A stretch of DNA of 64,000 bases, from contig VGDX01000005.1 in NCBI GenBank assembly GCA_016869535.1, positions 1 through 64,000 of the forward strand. The letters run 5' to 3'. The notes under the pieces were generated by a model. The model made no database searches, was not told the origin of the DNA, and worked only from the letters and a program-made list of their open reading frames with translations. Shown here one piece after another: positions 9,146 through 18,900 of this stretch (position 1 is its first letter; each line of letters begins with the position of its first letter). A program made the position numbers and the translations under genes. Origin of the DNA: Alphaproteobacteria bacterium (GTDB taxonomy: Bacteria; Pseudomonadota; Alphaproteobacteria; Rhizobiales; Methyloligellaceae).

Positions 9146-9529
9146 TCATCGATAACGGTTCACGATCTGCAACGCGCTCCACGATCCCAGCATCACGAGG
9201 AGCATCATGCCAGCTGACGCGATGTAGCGCACAGGGTGCTGCGTTTCTACGAGGGGGACGCCCAGACTAAGGTACGACAGCACCATTCCGAGGATCATGC
9301 TGGCTACTACACTTCCGATGAACCCACCGACGACCGCGGCAACGATGCTCACGATCCAGCCCATCGCGCCGCGCTTTTGCGACCAAGCTTCGTAGAGCCC
9401 AAGGACCAGCACGGCGAGAAAGACAATCATCATCGCGGTCATCGGGCCGCCCACGCTCGACTTAGGCAGCGCGTCGCTCACCTCGAGCAGCACCATGGCG
9501 ATCACAGCGATCAGGATTATGATTCTCAT
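9146..9529 (-). CDS. Small integral membrane protein
   Basis: A 127-residue protein with about four hydrophobic segments (IIILIAVIAMVLLEV at the start, AMMIVFLAVLVLGLY, WIVSIVAAVVGGFIGSVVA, and YIASAGMMLLVMLGSW at the end). I do not recognise the family. It lies between cbpA and ppx on the same strand with short gaps on both sides. It is predicted to be in the inner membrane; no function can be assigned. Confidence 0.6.
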   Translation of the reverse strand: MRIIILIAVIAMVLLEVSDALPKSSVGGPMTAMMIVFLAVLVLGLYEAWSQKRGAMGWIVSIVAAVVGGFIGSVVASMILGMVLSYLSLGVPLVETQHPVRYIASAGMMLLVMLGSWSALQIVNRYR

Positions 9530-9584
9530 TGGCGTCCGTCTCTACCGATGCGATCCCAGGACTTCGGCATGGTCCTTCTCTTGC

Positions 9585-11102
9585 TTACCCGGCGGCAAGT
9601 TGCAAGGCCGGGCCGACGCGGATCTCCCCCTCGCGGTCGAGAAGCCCTGTCAGTTCCTTGAAGCGGCGCTCTACGCGCTCGCCTTCGAGACTGGAATAAG
9701 GCTCAGGCACGGTCCAGATCAGCCGGTTGGTTTCATAGGAGAGCGGCGTGTTGGGCAGCACCCCCGGCATGGCCGCGGACAGACTATGCGCCGCCCGGAA
9801 GGCGGCACCGAGGATGCGCGCGCGCCTGAGCGCGTCCTTGTCGACAAGCTCGATCAGCTTCTGACCCAGTTCGTCTTTAACTACACCTTCGTTGCGATAA
9901 TAGACCGTGAGGGCAAGGAAGGCGCGGCCAGGATGGTCGATGCCGACGAAATCGCCATGCGCCACCAGATTCAGGCTCTGTATGCCCCGGTAATCGGGAT
10001 GCGCGCGCCAGCCGATATCCGACAAGAGGCATGCGGCATGCCGCAATCGTTTCTGCTCGGGCGTCTCCACCGGACCCGGCGCCCGAAACAGTTCATCGGT
10101 CCAGGCGCAGAGTTCCCAGGCGTTGATCACGGACCGTGATTTCCGCCGCGCGATTTCCTCACAAGCTTCGAGCAAGGGATCCTTGGCCTTCTCCTCGTCG
10201 TCTAGCAGGCTGTAAAGCAGCCCTTCGCGAATGCCGAGCACGGACACCACGATGGCGCGTGGCTTCATCTGCTTGATCAACCTTTCCAGCACCAAAGCGC
10301 CATAGGGGATGGTCTCGCGGCGGGCGCTGGAAATGTCGCGGATGCCGGCCATCGAGCTTTGCGATTGATGATCGAGGAGCGAGGCGAATTTAAGCGCTTC
10401 GTCGGCATTGATGCGGTAATTGTGCATCACGCTTAGAGGATAGTTCATCTGCGTCATGTGCAGCCGCGCAAGCGCCCGCCAGGTGCCGCCGATGACATAG
10501 AAGTCACGGCCCCTCCCCTTGTCCAGCCAATCAATCTTGGCAAGCTCGGCATCGACGATCTCGCGTGCCTTCTTGAGACTGACGCCGGAGGCATCGATGA
10601 GCCATAGGCCGCCGAGCGGCAAGGTGGCGGCATTTGACAGCGTGCCGCCGCGCACATCGACGAGCTCGAGACTGCCGCCCCCGAGATCGCCGGCGAATCC
10701 GTCGGCGGCATAAATGCCCGAGATGACACCGAGCGCGGCAAGCTCAGCCTCCGCTGTGCCGGAGAGCACGGTGACGTGATAGCGCAAAATGCGCTCTGCC
10801 TCGGCGATGAACGCCGCACCATTGCTGGCCTCGCGTGCCGCGGCTGTGGCAATCACCTCGACATGCTCGACATTGAGCTGATCGATCAGGGAACGGAAAC
10901 GCCGCAGAGCGCGTGTGGCGCGTTTGATGGCCTCCGGCGCAAGCCGCCCCGTGGTGGCGAGCGAGCGACCGAGACCGCATAAGACTTTTTCGTTGAAAAC
11001 CGGGGTCGGCGCGCGCGCGGCGCCCTCATAGACGACGAGACGGACCGAGTTCGAGCCGATGTCGACCACTGCGACTGGGCTCAGATCGTTCCTCATGCTC
11101 AT
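9585..11102 (-). CDS. ppx: Exopolyphosphatase (Ppx/GppA)
   Basis: This enzyme of the actin-like ASKHA fold releases phosphate from polyphosphate ends. The N-terminal motif VVDIGSNSVRLVVYEG (residues 13-28) is the family phosphate-binding loop, GDLGGGSLELVDV (near 140) is the second, and an HD-type C-terminal region extends it to 505 residues, the length of the long Ppx form. It follows ppk directly (19 bases), so the two opposing activities are probably co-transcribed. A second, shorter Ppx/GppA paralog is encoded at 41212-42456. Confidence 0.93.
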   Translation of the reverse strand: MSMRNDLSPVAVVDIGSNSVRLVVYEGAARAPTPVFNEKVLCGLGRSLATTGRLAPEAIKRATRALRRFRSLIDQLNVEHVEVIATAAAREASNGAAFIAEAERILRYHVTVLSGTAEAELAALGVISGIYAADGFAGDLGGGSLELVDVRGGTLSNAATLPLGGLWLIDASGVSLKKAREIVDAELAKIDWLDKGRGRDFYVIGGTWRALARLHMTQMNYPLSVMHNYRINADEALKFASLLDHQSQSSMAGIRDISSARRETIPYGALVLERLIKQMKPRAIVVSVLGIREGLLYSLLDDEEKAKDPLLEACEEIARRKSRSVINAWELCAWTDELFRAPGPVETPEQKRLRHAACLLSDIGWRAHPDYRGIQSLNLVAHGDFVGIDHPGRAFLALTVYYRNEGVVKDELGQKLIELVDKDALRRARILGAAFRAAHSLSAAMPGVLPNTPLSYETNRLIWTVPEPYSSLEGERVERRFKELTGLLDREGEIRVGPALQLAAG

Positions 11103-11121
11103 CGGCTGAGCCCGATCGGCG

Positions 11122-13329
11122 TCAGCCCGTCTCGACCAGGCGCGCGAAGCGCGGCGGCATGTTCTCGGTTGGAGACGTGCCGCGGCCGGACAGGCTCGGA
11201 TTGGTCATGAAGTAATCCTGGGCACTAAACGGCTCCTCGTCCCCACTCAGATGGATACGCTCGGAGTTGCCTTCGGGCAGCACCAGCCAACTTTGCAGAT
11301 TGTCCTTGAGATTCGCCACCATGATCTGATCAAGGATCTGCTCATGCACCGTCGGGTTCTTGATCGGCACCATGGCCTCCACGCGCCGGTCCAGGTTGCG
11401 GGGCATCATATCCGCCGAGCTGATATAAACCACCGCCTTGCGATGCGGTAACCCATGACCGGCGCCAAAGCAATAGATGCGGGAATGTTCGAGGAAACGC
11501 CCCACAATGCTTTTGACATTGATGTTCTCGGAGAGTCCCGGGACACCGGGGCGCAGGCAGCAAATGCCGCGTACCACGAGGTCGATCTCCACGCCCGCCT
11601 GACTCGCCTCGTAGAGCGCATCGATGATCTCCGGATCGACCAGCGAGTTCATCTTCATCCAGATCGCCGCCGGTCGTCCGGCCTTGGCGTGATAGATCTC
11701 CTCGCGGATATGGTCGAGTATGCGCGCCTTGATGCCGTGCGGTGATACCGCCATGACCTCGAGTTCCGCCGGTTCCGCGTAGCCGGTAACGTAGTTGAAG
11801 ATGCGCGACACGTCGTGACCGATGGTGCTGTCGGCGGTGAAGAAGGACAGGTCGGTATAGATCTTGGCGGTGACCGGATGGTAGTTGCCGGTGCCGACAT
11901 GGCAATAGGTGACGAGTTCGCCGTGCTCGCGCCGCACGATCAGGCTGAGCTTGGCGTGGGTTTTGAGCTCGATGAAGCCGTAAACCACCTGGACGCCCGC
12001 GCTTTCCAGATCGCGCGCCCATTTGATATTGGCCTCTTCGTCGAAACGGGCCTTCAATTCGACCACGGCGGTCACCGACTTGCCCGCTTCCGCCGCGTCC
12101 TTCAGCGCCTGGATGATGGGTGAGCTCTTGCTCGTGCGGTAGAGAGTCCATTTGATCGCCACGACGTCGGGATCGGCCGTCGCCTGCTTCAGGAATTGCA
12201 GCACGACATCGAAGGATTCGTAGGGGTGGTGGACCACGATGTCCTTCTGGCGAATGGCGGCGAAGCAATCGCCCTGATGCTCGCGGATGCGTTCCGGGAA
12301 GCGGCTCACGAAGGGCTGGAATTTCAGATCGGGCCGGTCGGAGACGATCAACTGGTTGGTGTCGGTGAGACCGATCAGGCCCTTCTGCACGAAGCTCTCG
12401 TTCTCGGTGACCTTGAGTTCCTGCATGACGAAGCGCTGCAGCCTAGACGGCATGGTCGCTTCGATTTCGAGCCTGATGACCGAGCCGCGGCGGCGCCGCT
12501 TCAACGCCGATTCGAAGAGCTGCACCAGATCTTCCGCTTCTTCCTGCACCTCGATGTCACTGTCGCGCAGCACCCGGAACGCGCCCTGGCTTCTGACCCG
12601 ATAGCCGGGAAACAGGCGCGACACGAAGATGCCGACCACGGTTTCGAGCCGGATGAAGCGGATCTGGTTTTCGGCGCCCTCTTCGGTCGGCAGGCGGATG
12701 AAGCGGTTGAGCTGCGAGGGGAGCGGCATCAGCGCGTGCATGGCCTTGAGCGATCCTTCGCGCACGAGTTCGAGCCCCAGCGTGAAGCCGAAATTGGGAA
12801 TGAAGGGAAAAGGATGCGCCGGGTCGACGGCGATCGGCGTCAGCACCGGGAAGATATGCGCGAGGAAATGCTTTTCGAGCCAATCGCGTTCCTTGTCGGT
12901 CAGCTGATCGGCGTGCAGCACATGGACGCCGGCCTCGGCGAGCAGGGCTTCGAGCTTGACCCAGTTCTCCTGCTGCTCGGCGGTGAGTTCGGCGACCGCT
13001 CGGTTGATGCGGTCGAGCTGCTCGGCGGGCGTCAGCCCGTCCTGGCTCGGCGTCTCGATGCCGGCGAGCACCTGGCCTCTGAGGCCGGCGACGCGCACCA
13101 TGTAGAACTCATCGAGGTTCGAGGCTGAGATGGAGAGGAAGCGCAGGCGCTCGAGCAGCGGGTGGCGTGCGTTCTCCGCCTCCTCCAGCACCCGGCGATT
13201 GAAGTCGAGCCAGGACAACTCACGGTTGAAGTAGCGGGAGGGCCCAAACGCGGCGATGCGGGCGGTGGCTTCCGGGGTTTCGATCTTTTCGGGCAAGCTC
13301 ACAGACGGTTTCCTAGCAAAAAAGACCAA
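11122..13329 (-). CDS. ppk: Polyphosphate kinase 1
   Basis: A 735-residue Ppk1 that makes polyphosphate reversibly from ATP, normally associated with the membrane. The family N-terminus ([20 protein letters not shown]) starts near residue 32. The autophosphorylated His region is recognisable in [15 protein letters not shown], and the second catalytic region in [18 protein letters not shown] and [17 protein letters not shown]. Full length for the family. It lies between hdaA and ppx on the same strand, an alphaproteobacterial arrangement that pairs polymer synthesis with breakdown. Confidence 0.97.
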   Translation of the reverse strand: MVFFARKPSVSLPEKIETPEATARIAAFGPSRYFNRELSWLDFNRRVLEEAENARHPLLERLRFLSISASNLDEFYMVRVAGLRGQVLAGIETPSQDGLTPAEQLDRINRAVAELTAEQQENWVKLEALLAEAGVHVLHADQLTDKERDWLEKHFLAHIFPVLTPIAVDPAHPFPFIPNFGFTLGLELVREGSLKAMHALMPLPSQLNRFIRLPTEEGAENQIRFIRLETVVGIFVSRLFPGYRVRSQGAFRVLRDSDIEVQEEAEDLVQLFESALKRRRRGSVIRLEIEATMPSRLQRFVMQELKVTENESFVQKGLIGLTDTNQLIVSDRPDLKFQPFVSRFPERIREHQGDCFAAIRQKDIVVHHPYESFDVVLQFLKQATADPDVVAIKWTLYRTSKSSPIIQALKDAAEAGKSVTAVVELKARFDEEANIKWARDLESAGVQVVYGFIELKTHAKLSLIVRREHGELVTYCHVGTGNYHPVTAKIYTDLSFFTADSTIGHDVSRIFNYVTGYAEPAELEVMAVSPHGIKARILDHIREEIYHAKAGRPAAIWMKMNSLVDPEIIDALYEASQAGVEIDLVVRGICCLRPGVPGLSENINVKSIVGRFLEHSRIYCFGAGHGLPHRKAVVYISSADMMPRNLDRRVEAMVPIKNPTVHEQILDQIMVANLKDNLQSWLVLPEGNSERIHLSGDEEPFSAQDYFMTNPSLSGRGTSPTENMPPRFARLVETG

Positions 13330-13387
13330 TCCCGGTAAAAATTACCCGTTTATTGTATCGCCTAAGTAACGGAAATCCAGGCGGGAC

Positions 13388-14062
13388 CTAGTCGGGTGCG
13401 GTCTTTGCCAGAACCTCGTTAACGAGCTGACGGCTGATTTTCCGCCCTTTCGCCAGCGCCGCCTTGTCCACCGCCTCGACCGCCGCGGCTGCCGCCTGGA
13501 GCGAGCGGTCGACATGAAGCGCCATGAATTCCAAGACCTTAGGGTCGATGTCGAGCTGCCGGTCGGCGAAGTGTTTGAGCATCACGGTCCTGAGCAAGGC
13601 CTCGTCGGCGGCGCCTATTTCCGTGACCGGCAAAGCACTTAGCCGGGATGTCAGGTCCGGCAGCGAGATGTTCCAGCGCGCCGGGCTGACACGCGCCGTG
13701 ACGAGCACGAACAGCCGCTTCTCCCGCGCCAAATTCAATAAGTGGAACAAAGCTTTATCGTCATATTGGACGCGGTCGGCATCCTCCACCACGAGCGCCG
13801 TCCCCTCGCCCAAGGCATCGATCGAAGCAATGTCCAGTGTTGCCGGGTCGAGCCCGTAGGCGCTTGATAATGCTTGCCAAACACGCACCAGATGGGTCTT
13901 GCCGCTGGCCGCCGGCCCGAGCAGAAGCTGAACGCGATCCGGCCATTCCGGCCATGAATCGATCAGCCTGACCGCGGCGAGATTGCAGTCGCTGACCAGA
14001 AAATCCTCCGCGCCGAGCGCGGCGCGATGCGGCAAGTCCAAAGTGAGCTGATCGAGGCTCAC
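13388..14062 (-). CDS. hdaA: DnaA regulatory inactivator HdaA
   Basis: A 224-residue DnaA-related AAA+ protein lacking the DnaA DNA-binding domain. In alphaproteobacteria HdaA with the DNA polymerase clamp stimulates hydrolysis of DnaA-ATP and prevents over-initiation. The N-terminal QLTLDLPHR fits the clamp-binding motif. Walker A is GPAASGKTHL (near 48-57) and the Walker B-like strand is TALVVEDADRV. Its GTG start overlaps the stop of the upstream CDP-alcohol phosphotransferase gene (GTGA), so translation is likely coupled. It lies just upstream of ppk. Confidence 0.9.
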   Translation of the reverse strand: MSLDQLTLDLPHRAALGAEDFLVSDCNLAAVRLIDSWPEWPDRVQLLLGPAASGKTHLVRVWQALSSAYGLDPATLDIASIDALGEGTALVVEDADRVQYDDKALFHLLNLAREKRLFVLVTARVSPARWNISLPDLTSRLSALPVTEIGAADEALLRTVMLKHFADRQLDIDPKVLEFMALHVDRSLQAAAAAVEAVDKAALAKGRKISRQLVNEVLAKTAPD

Positions 14063-14670
14063 GAGGCCCTGACCCGCGTACGTGGCGCGCCATGGTTCAC
14101 CGATTTCCTTCGGCGCGGCGGCGGCTCGGGAGCCGGTTCATAAGACGCCATGAGTTTTAGCCAGGTCCAGAAATAGGCCGCAGCCGAAACGATGGTGAGC
14201 GTCCCTGTGACCAGGATCAGGACTTCGACCAATCGATTGAGCCCAAGTCCAAGCCCGAGTTCGGCCAACACCAGACCGGCCAGCAGAATCTGGGAGAACG
14301 TATTGATCTTGCTAATGAGTAACGGCTGCATGTTGAGCGGACGGGATAGCATCCACGACAGCACCACAGCGCCGACAATGAGAATGTCACGGCTGACCAC
14401 GGCGATAACGAGCCAGGCGGGGAGATATCCGGCGAGCCCCAGGGTAACGTAGATACTGCCGAGCAGCGCCTTATCGGCGATCGGATCGAGATAGGCGCCA
14501 AGCTCCGTGCGCCAGCCATAGCGCTTGGCGAGGAACCCGTCGGCGGCATCGGATGCGCCAGCGAGCAGAAACACGAAGAAGGCCGCCAGCATCTCATCGG
14601 TGATGATCAGCCACACCACCAGCGGAACCAGCACGATCCGCCCGAGGGTAAGGCTGTTGGGGATATTCAC
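14059..14670 (-). CDS. CDP-alcohol phosphatidyltransferase (PgsA-like)
   Basis: This 203-residue inner-membrane protein has the CDP-alcohol phosphotransferase signature, seen as SDAADGFLAKRYGW then GAYLDPIADKALLG (D-x2-D-G-x2-A-[KR]-x-x8-G-x3-D-x3-D, residues 41-68). The opening MNIPNSLTLGRIVLVPL is typical of the PgsA/cardiolipin synthase group. About five membrane segments are visible. By family it transfers a phosphatidyl group from CDP-diacylglycerol to an alcohol, probably glycerol phosphate or phosphatidylglycerol; the acceptor cannot be decided. It overlaps hdaA by four bases and is divergent from purM. Confidence 0.88.
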   Translation of the reverse strand: MNIPNSLTLGRIVLVPLVVWLIITDEMLAAFFVFLLAGASDAADGFLAKRYGWRTELGAYLDPIADKALLGSIYVTLGLAGYLPAWLVIAVVSRDILIVGAVVLSWMLSRPLNMQPLLISKINTFSQILLAGLVLAELGLGLGLNRLVEVLILVTGTLTIVSAAAYFWTWLKLMASYEPAPEPPPRRRKSVNHGAPRTRVRAS

Positions 14671-14820
14671 GAAACGCTCCTCCCAGCGGTCTTTTAAGGC
14701 TTTTACACGGCATGGGTAAACGCCGTGAATGTGGCGGACCCGCGGCCTTTCCGCCTTGACGGCACTCCCGCGGCACGATTGTTATGCCAAACCGTCTGAA
14801 CTTGCACTCCGAGTGGCTCG

Positions 14821-15903
14821 GTGCCCCCGATATCCAAAGATGAGGCTCGGCTGACTTATCGCGACGCGGGCGTCGATATCGACGTCGGCAACGCGCTCGT
14901 GAAGGCCATCGGGCCGCTTGCGGCCAAGACGCGCCGCAAGGGCGTGATGAGCGGAATCGGCGGCTTCGGCGGCTTGTTCGATCTCAAAGCATGCGGGTTC
15001 GCAGACCCGATTCTGGTCGCCGCCACGGACGGGGTGGGCACCAAACTCAAACTCGCCATAGAGACGGGCCGGCATGACGGGATCGGCATCGATCTCGTCG
15101 CCATGAACGTGAACGATATCGTTGTCCAGGGGGCGGAGCCTCTCTTCTTTCTCGACTACTTCGCCTGCGGCGAGCTCGATCTCGGCGTGGCCGAGACCGT
15201 CATCGGCAGCATCGCTAAGGGATGCGAGGAAGCGGGCTGCGCCCTGATCGGGGGGGAGACCGCCGAAATGCCGGGTGTCTATGCGCCTGGCGACTACGAC
15301 CTTGCCGGCTTCGCCGTCGGCGCGGTCGAGAGAGAGGCTTTGCTGCCGCGAAAGGACATCGCCATTGGCGATGTACTCATTGGTCTTCCCTCTTCAGGGG
15401 TTCACGCCAATGGCTTCTCGCTCGTGCGCCGCGTGGTGGAAAAATCCGGATTGCGCTGGAGCGACCCGGCGCCATTTGCGTCTGGCATGACACTCGGCGA
15501 AGCCCTACTCACGCCGACACGCATCTATGTCCGCCAGATCCTGGAGACAATCCGCAAAACGAAGGCCGTGAAAGCGCTCGCGCATATCACCGGCGGCGGA
15601 TTGATCGACAATGTTCCGCGCGTGATTCCCGATCACCTTGCGGCGACGATCGATGGTGCGGCGATCGACCCGCCGCCGGTCTTTCACTGGTTGCAGCAAA
15701 AAACCGGCTTGGCAGATGATGAGATGCTCCGCACCTTCAATTGCGGCGTTGGCATGGTGGTGATCGTCAACGCAGATGAGGTCGATGGGGTGCTAAAGAC
15801 ACTTGGCGACGAAGCCTTCCTACTGGGCGCGATCATCCCCCGTGAAGCTGACCAAGCAATCCGGCTCGAAGGGAGCCTCGGTGGTTCCCGATCTACGTCA
15901 TGA
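14821..15903 (+). CDS. purM: AIR synthetase (FGAM cyclo-ligase)
   Basis: PurM converts formylglycinamidine ribonucleotide to aminoimidazole ribonucleotide with ATP, the fifth step of de novo purine synthesis. The N-terminus [17 protein letters not shown] is diagnostic, followed by the ATP-binding part ([15 protein letters not shown]) and [11 protein letters not shown]. The 360-residue length is normal. The start is a GTG at 14821, as no upstream ATG fits. It overlaps purN as ATGA, so the two are translationally coupled. Confidence 0.97.
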   Translation: MPPISKDEARLTYRDAGVDIDVGNALVKAIGPLAAKTRRKGVMSGIGGFGGLFDLKACGFADPILVAATDGVGTKLKLAIETGRHDGIGIDLVAMNVNDIVVQGAEPLFFLDYFACGELDLGVAETVIGSIAKGCEEAGCALIGGETAEMPGVYAPGDYDLAGFAVGAVEREALLPRKDIAIGDVLIGLPSSGVHANGFSLVRRVVEKSGLRWSDPAPFASGMTLGEALLTPTRIYVRQILETIRKTKAVKALAHITGGGLIDNVPRVIPDHLAATIDGAAIDPPPVFHWLQQKTGLADDEMLRTFNCGVGMVVIVNADEVDGVLKTLGDEAFLLGAIIPREADQAIRLEGSLGGSRSTS

Positions 15904-16514
15904 CTAAGAAGCGTATCGGCGTCCTCATCTCGGGCCGCGGTTCGAATCTGCAGGCCCTGATCGATGCGGCCGAGGATCCCGACTATCCGGCGAAGATCGT
16001 CCTGGTGATATCCAATGTTGCCGGTGCGCAAGGTTTGGCCCGCGCCGATGCGGCTGGCATTCCCACCCTCACCATCAGTCATAAGGACTACTCATCGCGC
16101 GAATCTTTCGATACCGCGATTACCGAAGCCTTGGAAGATGCAGGCGCGGAACTCCTTTGCAATGCAGGCTTCATGCGCCTGCATAGTGAAAGCTTCGTGC
16201 GGCATTGGTGGAACCGCCACCTCAACATCCACCCTTCCCTTCTGCCTGACTTCAAAGGCCTCGACACGCATGCGCGCGTGCTGGAAGCAGGCGAAAAGAT
16301 CACCGGCTGTACCGTACATTTCGTCCGCCCTGAGATGGACACCGGGCCAATCGTTGCTCAGGCCGAGGTGCCCGTTCTCCCAGGCGACACACCAGAGACC
16401 CTTGCCACTCGCGTACTCGAGGCCGAACACCGTCTTTATCCCCATGCGCTGAGGCTCGTGGCCTCCGGCGCGGTGCACGTCGAGGGCGAAGCCGTGGTCG
16501 GAACGGCGCTTTAA
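15900..16514 (+). CDS. purN: GAR formyltransferase
   Basis: PurN adds the formyl group from 10-formyltetrahydrofolate to glycinamide ribonucleotide, step three of purine synthesis. The 204-residue protein opens with [18 protein letters not shown], the family substrate loop. The catalytic Asn-His-Asp set is recognisable in [15 protein letters not shown] (near 105) and [15 protein letters not shown] (near 137-151). It overlaps purM by four bases. Confidence 0.97.
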   Translation: MTKKRIGVLISGRGSNLQALIDAAEDPDYPAKIVLVISNVAGAQGLARADAAGIPTLTISHKDYSSRESFDTAITEALEDAGAELLCNAGFMRLHSESFVRHWWNRHLNIHPSLLPDFKGLDTHARVLEAGEKITGCTVHFVRPEMDTGPIVAQAEVPVLPGDTPETLATRVLEAEHRLYPHALRLVASGAVHVEGEAVVGTAL

Positions 16515-16605
16515 GAACTGATATCGCCCTCATTTTGCCGCCGCTTCCAGGCAGCTTTGTTTGAGCGTTGATCCGCCGTAACATCGATTTACGTGGAAGG
16601 ACGGC

Positions 16606-16824
16606 ATGTCGCACCACAAGATGCAGGCCATGCCGAAGATGGACATACCAGGGGGCTCGATGCTAGAGACTTGGCCATTCGAGACAATCCCTGCGCCGGC
16701 TCACCGTTCGGAGCGATACGGTCGATGCAGCGCGGGTACTCGCTCTTGGCGTGCATCTGGGAGCATGCCGATCGCCACTACGGCAAGGGGCGTAGGAGAA
16801 AGCACGGTTCAATGGCGGATATGA
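16606..16824 (+). CDS. Possible leader ORF upstream of P450
   Basis: A 72-residue frame starts at an ATG with GGAAGG at 5-nt spacing and ends 13 bases inside the P450 gene. It begins MSHHKMQAMPKMDIPGG, and the rest is low in recognisable structure. The P450 frame itself is also open back to 16593, so this stretch has two competing readings. A coupled small ORF or a chance frame are both possible; I cannot name a family. Confidence 0.3.
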   Translation: MSHHKMQAMPKMDIPGGSMLETWPFETIPAPAHRSERYGRCSAGTRSWRASGSMPIATTARGVGESTVQWRI

Positions 16825-18176
16825 CGGTCGCCTATTCTCCAACCCATGGGCTCGGCGAAGAGCAGAGCATCTGGTTCAAGCTGACACCGCTCTTGAACCA
16901 GGAGAACCCCATGCAGGTTCTCATGGCGCTCTGCGACAAATATAACGGCGTCATCCCCATCAACCTCAAGAATCACCGCATCGTGCTTCTCGCCGAGCCG
17001 GCGCATGCGCAGCGTGTTCTGGTCGATAACGTCGACAACTACACGAAATATTTCGACGGACTTCGCCCGATCTTCGGCAAGAGCATGATCACTGTGGACG
17101 GCGCGCTATGGCAGAAGATTCGCGCGCCACAGCAGCCCGCTTTCCATCCTCAAATGTTCGAGGACTATTTTCCCTATCTGATGTCGGCCATCGATTCGAA
17201 GATGGCCCGCTGGGCGAAGTTCGCTGCGACCGGCGAGACCATCGAGATGGTGGAGGAAACCTGGACGCTCGCCGCCGAGATGGTGTGCAAGGCGCTGTTC
17301 GACCGCGAAATGCCGTTCAACCCGCATTTCATCTTCAAGCAAGTGAAAACCTATACCGATGTGATGAACCACAAATCGATCCGCTTGAAGAGCGTGCGCG
17401 GCCAGCTCGAAGAGATCGGTGAGGAGGATACGGCGAAGGCCATGGAGATCTGGGGCTCGATCCCCGACACGGTGATCGGCGCGAATGTGCTCGAATATCG
17501 CGAGAAAACGCTACTCAAAATGCTGGATGGCGCCGAAGCCGACCCTAACTTCCCCGAATTCGATCGCCAGCAGGTGATCGACGAGATGAAACAATATCTC
17601 TGGGCCGGCACGGAGACTACGGCGCTTACCCTTGCCTGGTCGCTCTATCTCTTGTCGCAGCATCCGGAAGCGTTGGAGCGTATCCGCGCCGAAGCGCGCG
17701 CCGTCTGCGGCGAGCGCGACCCGGTGTGGAACGAGGTACAGCAGCTCTCCTACACGCGAATGGTGATTCAGGAGACGATGCGGCTATTCCCACCGATCTG
17801 GGCACTGATCCGCATCGCCGCCGGCGAGGACGAAATCGGAGGCCATAAGATCAAGGCCGGAGACAAAGTGGTGATGCTCGCCTATGTGATGCATCACAGC
17901 CCGAAATATTGGGAAGAGCCGGAGAAGTTCGATCCCGAACGGTTCTCGCCCGAACGCGCCAAGAAGCGCGTGAAGTACAGCTACCTGCCCTTCTCCGCCG
18001 GCAAGCGCTCCTGCATCGGCGGGGCATTGTCGCAGATCGAAAACACGCTCGCGCTCGTGCAGCTGCTCCGTCGTTTCACGCCGGAATATGCGGGACCGGT
18101 GCCGGCCAAGATCCACGCGACCGTGACGCTTTGCCCCAAAGGCGGGCTACCCTTCCGCATTCGCGCTCTGAGCTAG
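16812..18176 (+). CDS. Cytochrome P450
   Basis: A soluble bacterial P450 (about 454 residues from the ATG at 16812) that would hydroxylate an organic substrate using electrons from a redox partner not seen nearby. The I-helix oxygen-binding motif is AGTETTAL, the K-helix ExxR is in QETMRLFPP, and the haem-binding loop with the thiolate Cys is FSAGKRSCIGG. I chose this ATG because the first residues then match the P450 N-terminus; the upstream in-frame extension is unrelated. AGGAG lies 13 bases upstream. The substrate is unknown, and the overall sequence resembles fatty-acid or terpene-type CYPs only loosely. Confidence 0.9.
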   Translation: MADMTVAYSPTHGLGEEQSIWFKLTPLLNQENPMQVLMALCDKYNGVIPINLKNHRIVLLAEPAHAQRVLVDNVDNYTKYFDGLRPIFGKSMITVDGALWQKIRAPQQPAFHPQMFEDYFPYLMSAIDSKMARWAKFAATGETIEMVEETWTLAAEMVCKALFDREMPFNPHFIFKQVKTYTDVMNHKSIRLKSVRGQLEEIGEEDTAKAMEIWGSIPDTVIGANVLEYREKTLLKMLDGAEADPNFPEFDRQQVIDEMKQYLWAGTETTALTLAWSLYLLSQHPEALERIRAEARAVCGERDPVWNEVQQLSYTRMVIQETMRLFPPIWALIRIAAGEDEIGGHKIKAGDKVVMLAYVMHHSPKYWEEPEKFDPERFSPERAKKRVKYSYLPFSAGKRSCIGGALSQIENTLALVQLLRRFTPEYAGPVPAKIHATVTLCPKGGLPFRIRALS

Positions 18177-18177
18177 C

Positions 18178-18900
18178 CTATCGCAGGGTCACCATGGGGC
18201 AGCCGAGCGTCCGCTCGAGCGCATTGATCAGCTCCTCTTCGGTCTCGACCGCGAGATAGAGGCCGCCATTTTTCTCGGCCAGGCATTTGACGTCGAGAAG
18301 GCTCTGCTCGCCCATCCAGGTATAGCCTTCGACGCGCAAGCCGATGACATGGACTGTGAGTTGATCGGCTTCGTCATGAAGCCGCTGCCCGAGATCACAA
18401 GGGAAGCCACCGCAAGTCTCTTCGCCGTCCGTGAGTAGCACGACGATGCCCGGCTTCTGCCGGAAATCGAGCACCTCCGCCGCCTGTTCCACGGCCGTGC
18501 TTAGCGGTGTGCGTCCCGTAGGAACAAGGGCTCTGACTGTCGCCAGGACACGATCTGCCGCGTTCTCCACCGGAGGAAATTGTAGCTGGACGTTACATTG
18601 GTTGTACGCCCCCGTGCCGTAGGTGATTAGCCCCACGCGGCGGTAGCGGGTGATTGTCGGCAAGATCTTGGAGAGCGCCCGTTGCACTCTATCCAACCGG
18701 CTGATCGCGGTCGGGTTTTCGCTGCCATAGCCCCAACCGTTGCCTGCCATCGATCCCGACGCATCGAATACGAGCATGGCATCTTCGGTGCATGGTGCAG
18801 GTGTCGCGTCTTCGGCGCCGGATGCAACCGTGATGTAGGTGAGCTGCGCGGCCAAGGCGGCCACAACAAGTCTTGAAGCTTGAGGAAATGGAAACATCAC
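18178..18900 (-). CDS. Secreted von Willebrand factor A-domain protein
   Basis: A 240-residue protein with a signal peptide (RLVVAALAAQLTYITVASGA) and one vWA domain filling the rest. The metal-ion adhesion site is complete: FDASGSM (DxSxS, near 45), TGRTPLS (the Thr, near 130) and LLTDGEE (the Asp, near 155). Such domains bind protein partners through a divalent cation. Two Cys pairs (ETCGGFPC; VKCLAEK with LGCPMV) could form disulfides outside the cytoplasm. Its start directly abuts the stop of the upstream cNMP-binding/TrxR-like gene, so they are probably one transcript, although one product is exported and the other appears cytoplasmic. Confidence 0.8.
   Translation of the reverse strand: MMFPFPQASRLVVAALAAQLTYITVASGAEDATPAPCTEDAMLVFDASGSMAGNGWGYGSENPTAISRLDRVQRALSKILPTITRYRRVGLITYGTGAYNQCNVQLQFPPVENAADRVLATVRALVPTGRTPLSTAVEQAAEVLDFRQKPGIVVLLTDGEETCGGFPCDLGQRLHDEADQLTVHVIGLRVEGYTWMGEQSLLDVKCLAEKNGGLYLAVETEEELINALERTLGCPMVTLR

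Noticed and set aside
12196..13128. 310-residue plus-strand frame inside ppk
   Set aside because: It is the complement of a full-length Ppk1 with catalytic motifs.
16515..16605. Terminator after purN
   Set aside because: Only short, imperfect complementarity is visible and there is no stable hairpin with a T-run.
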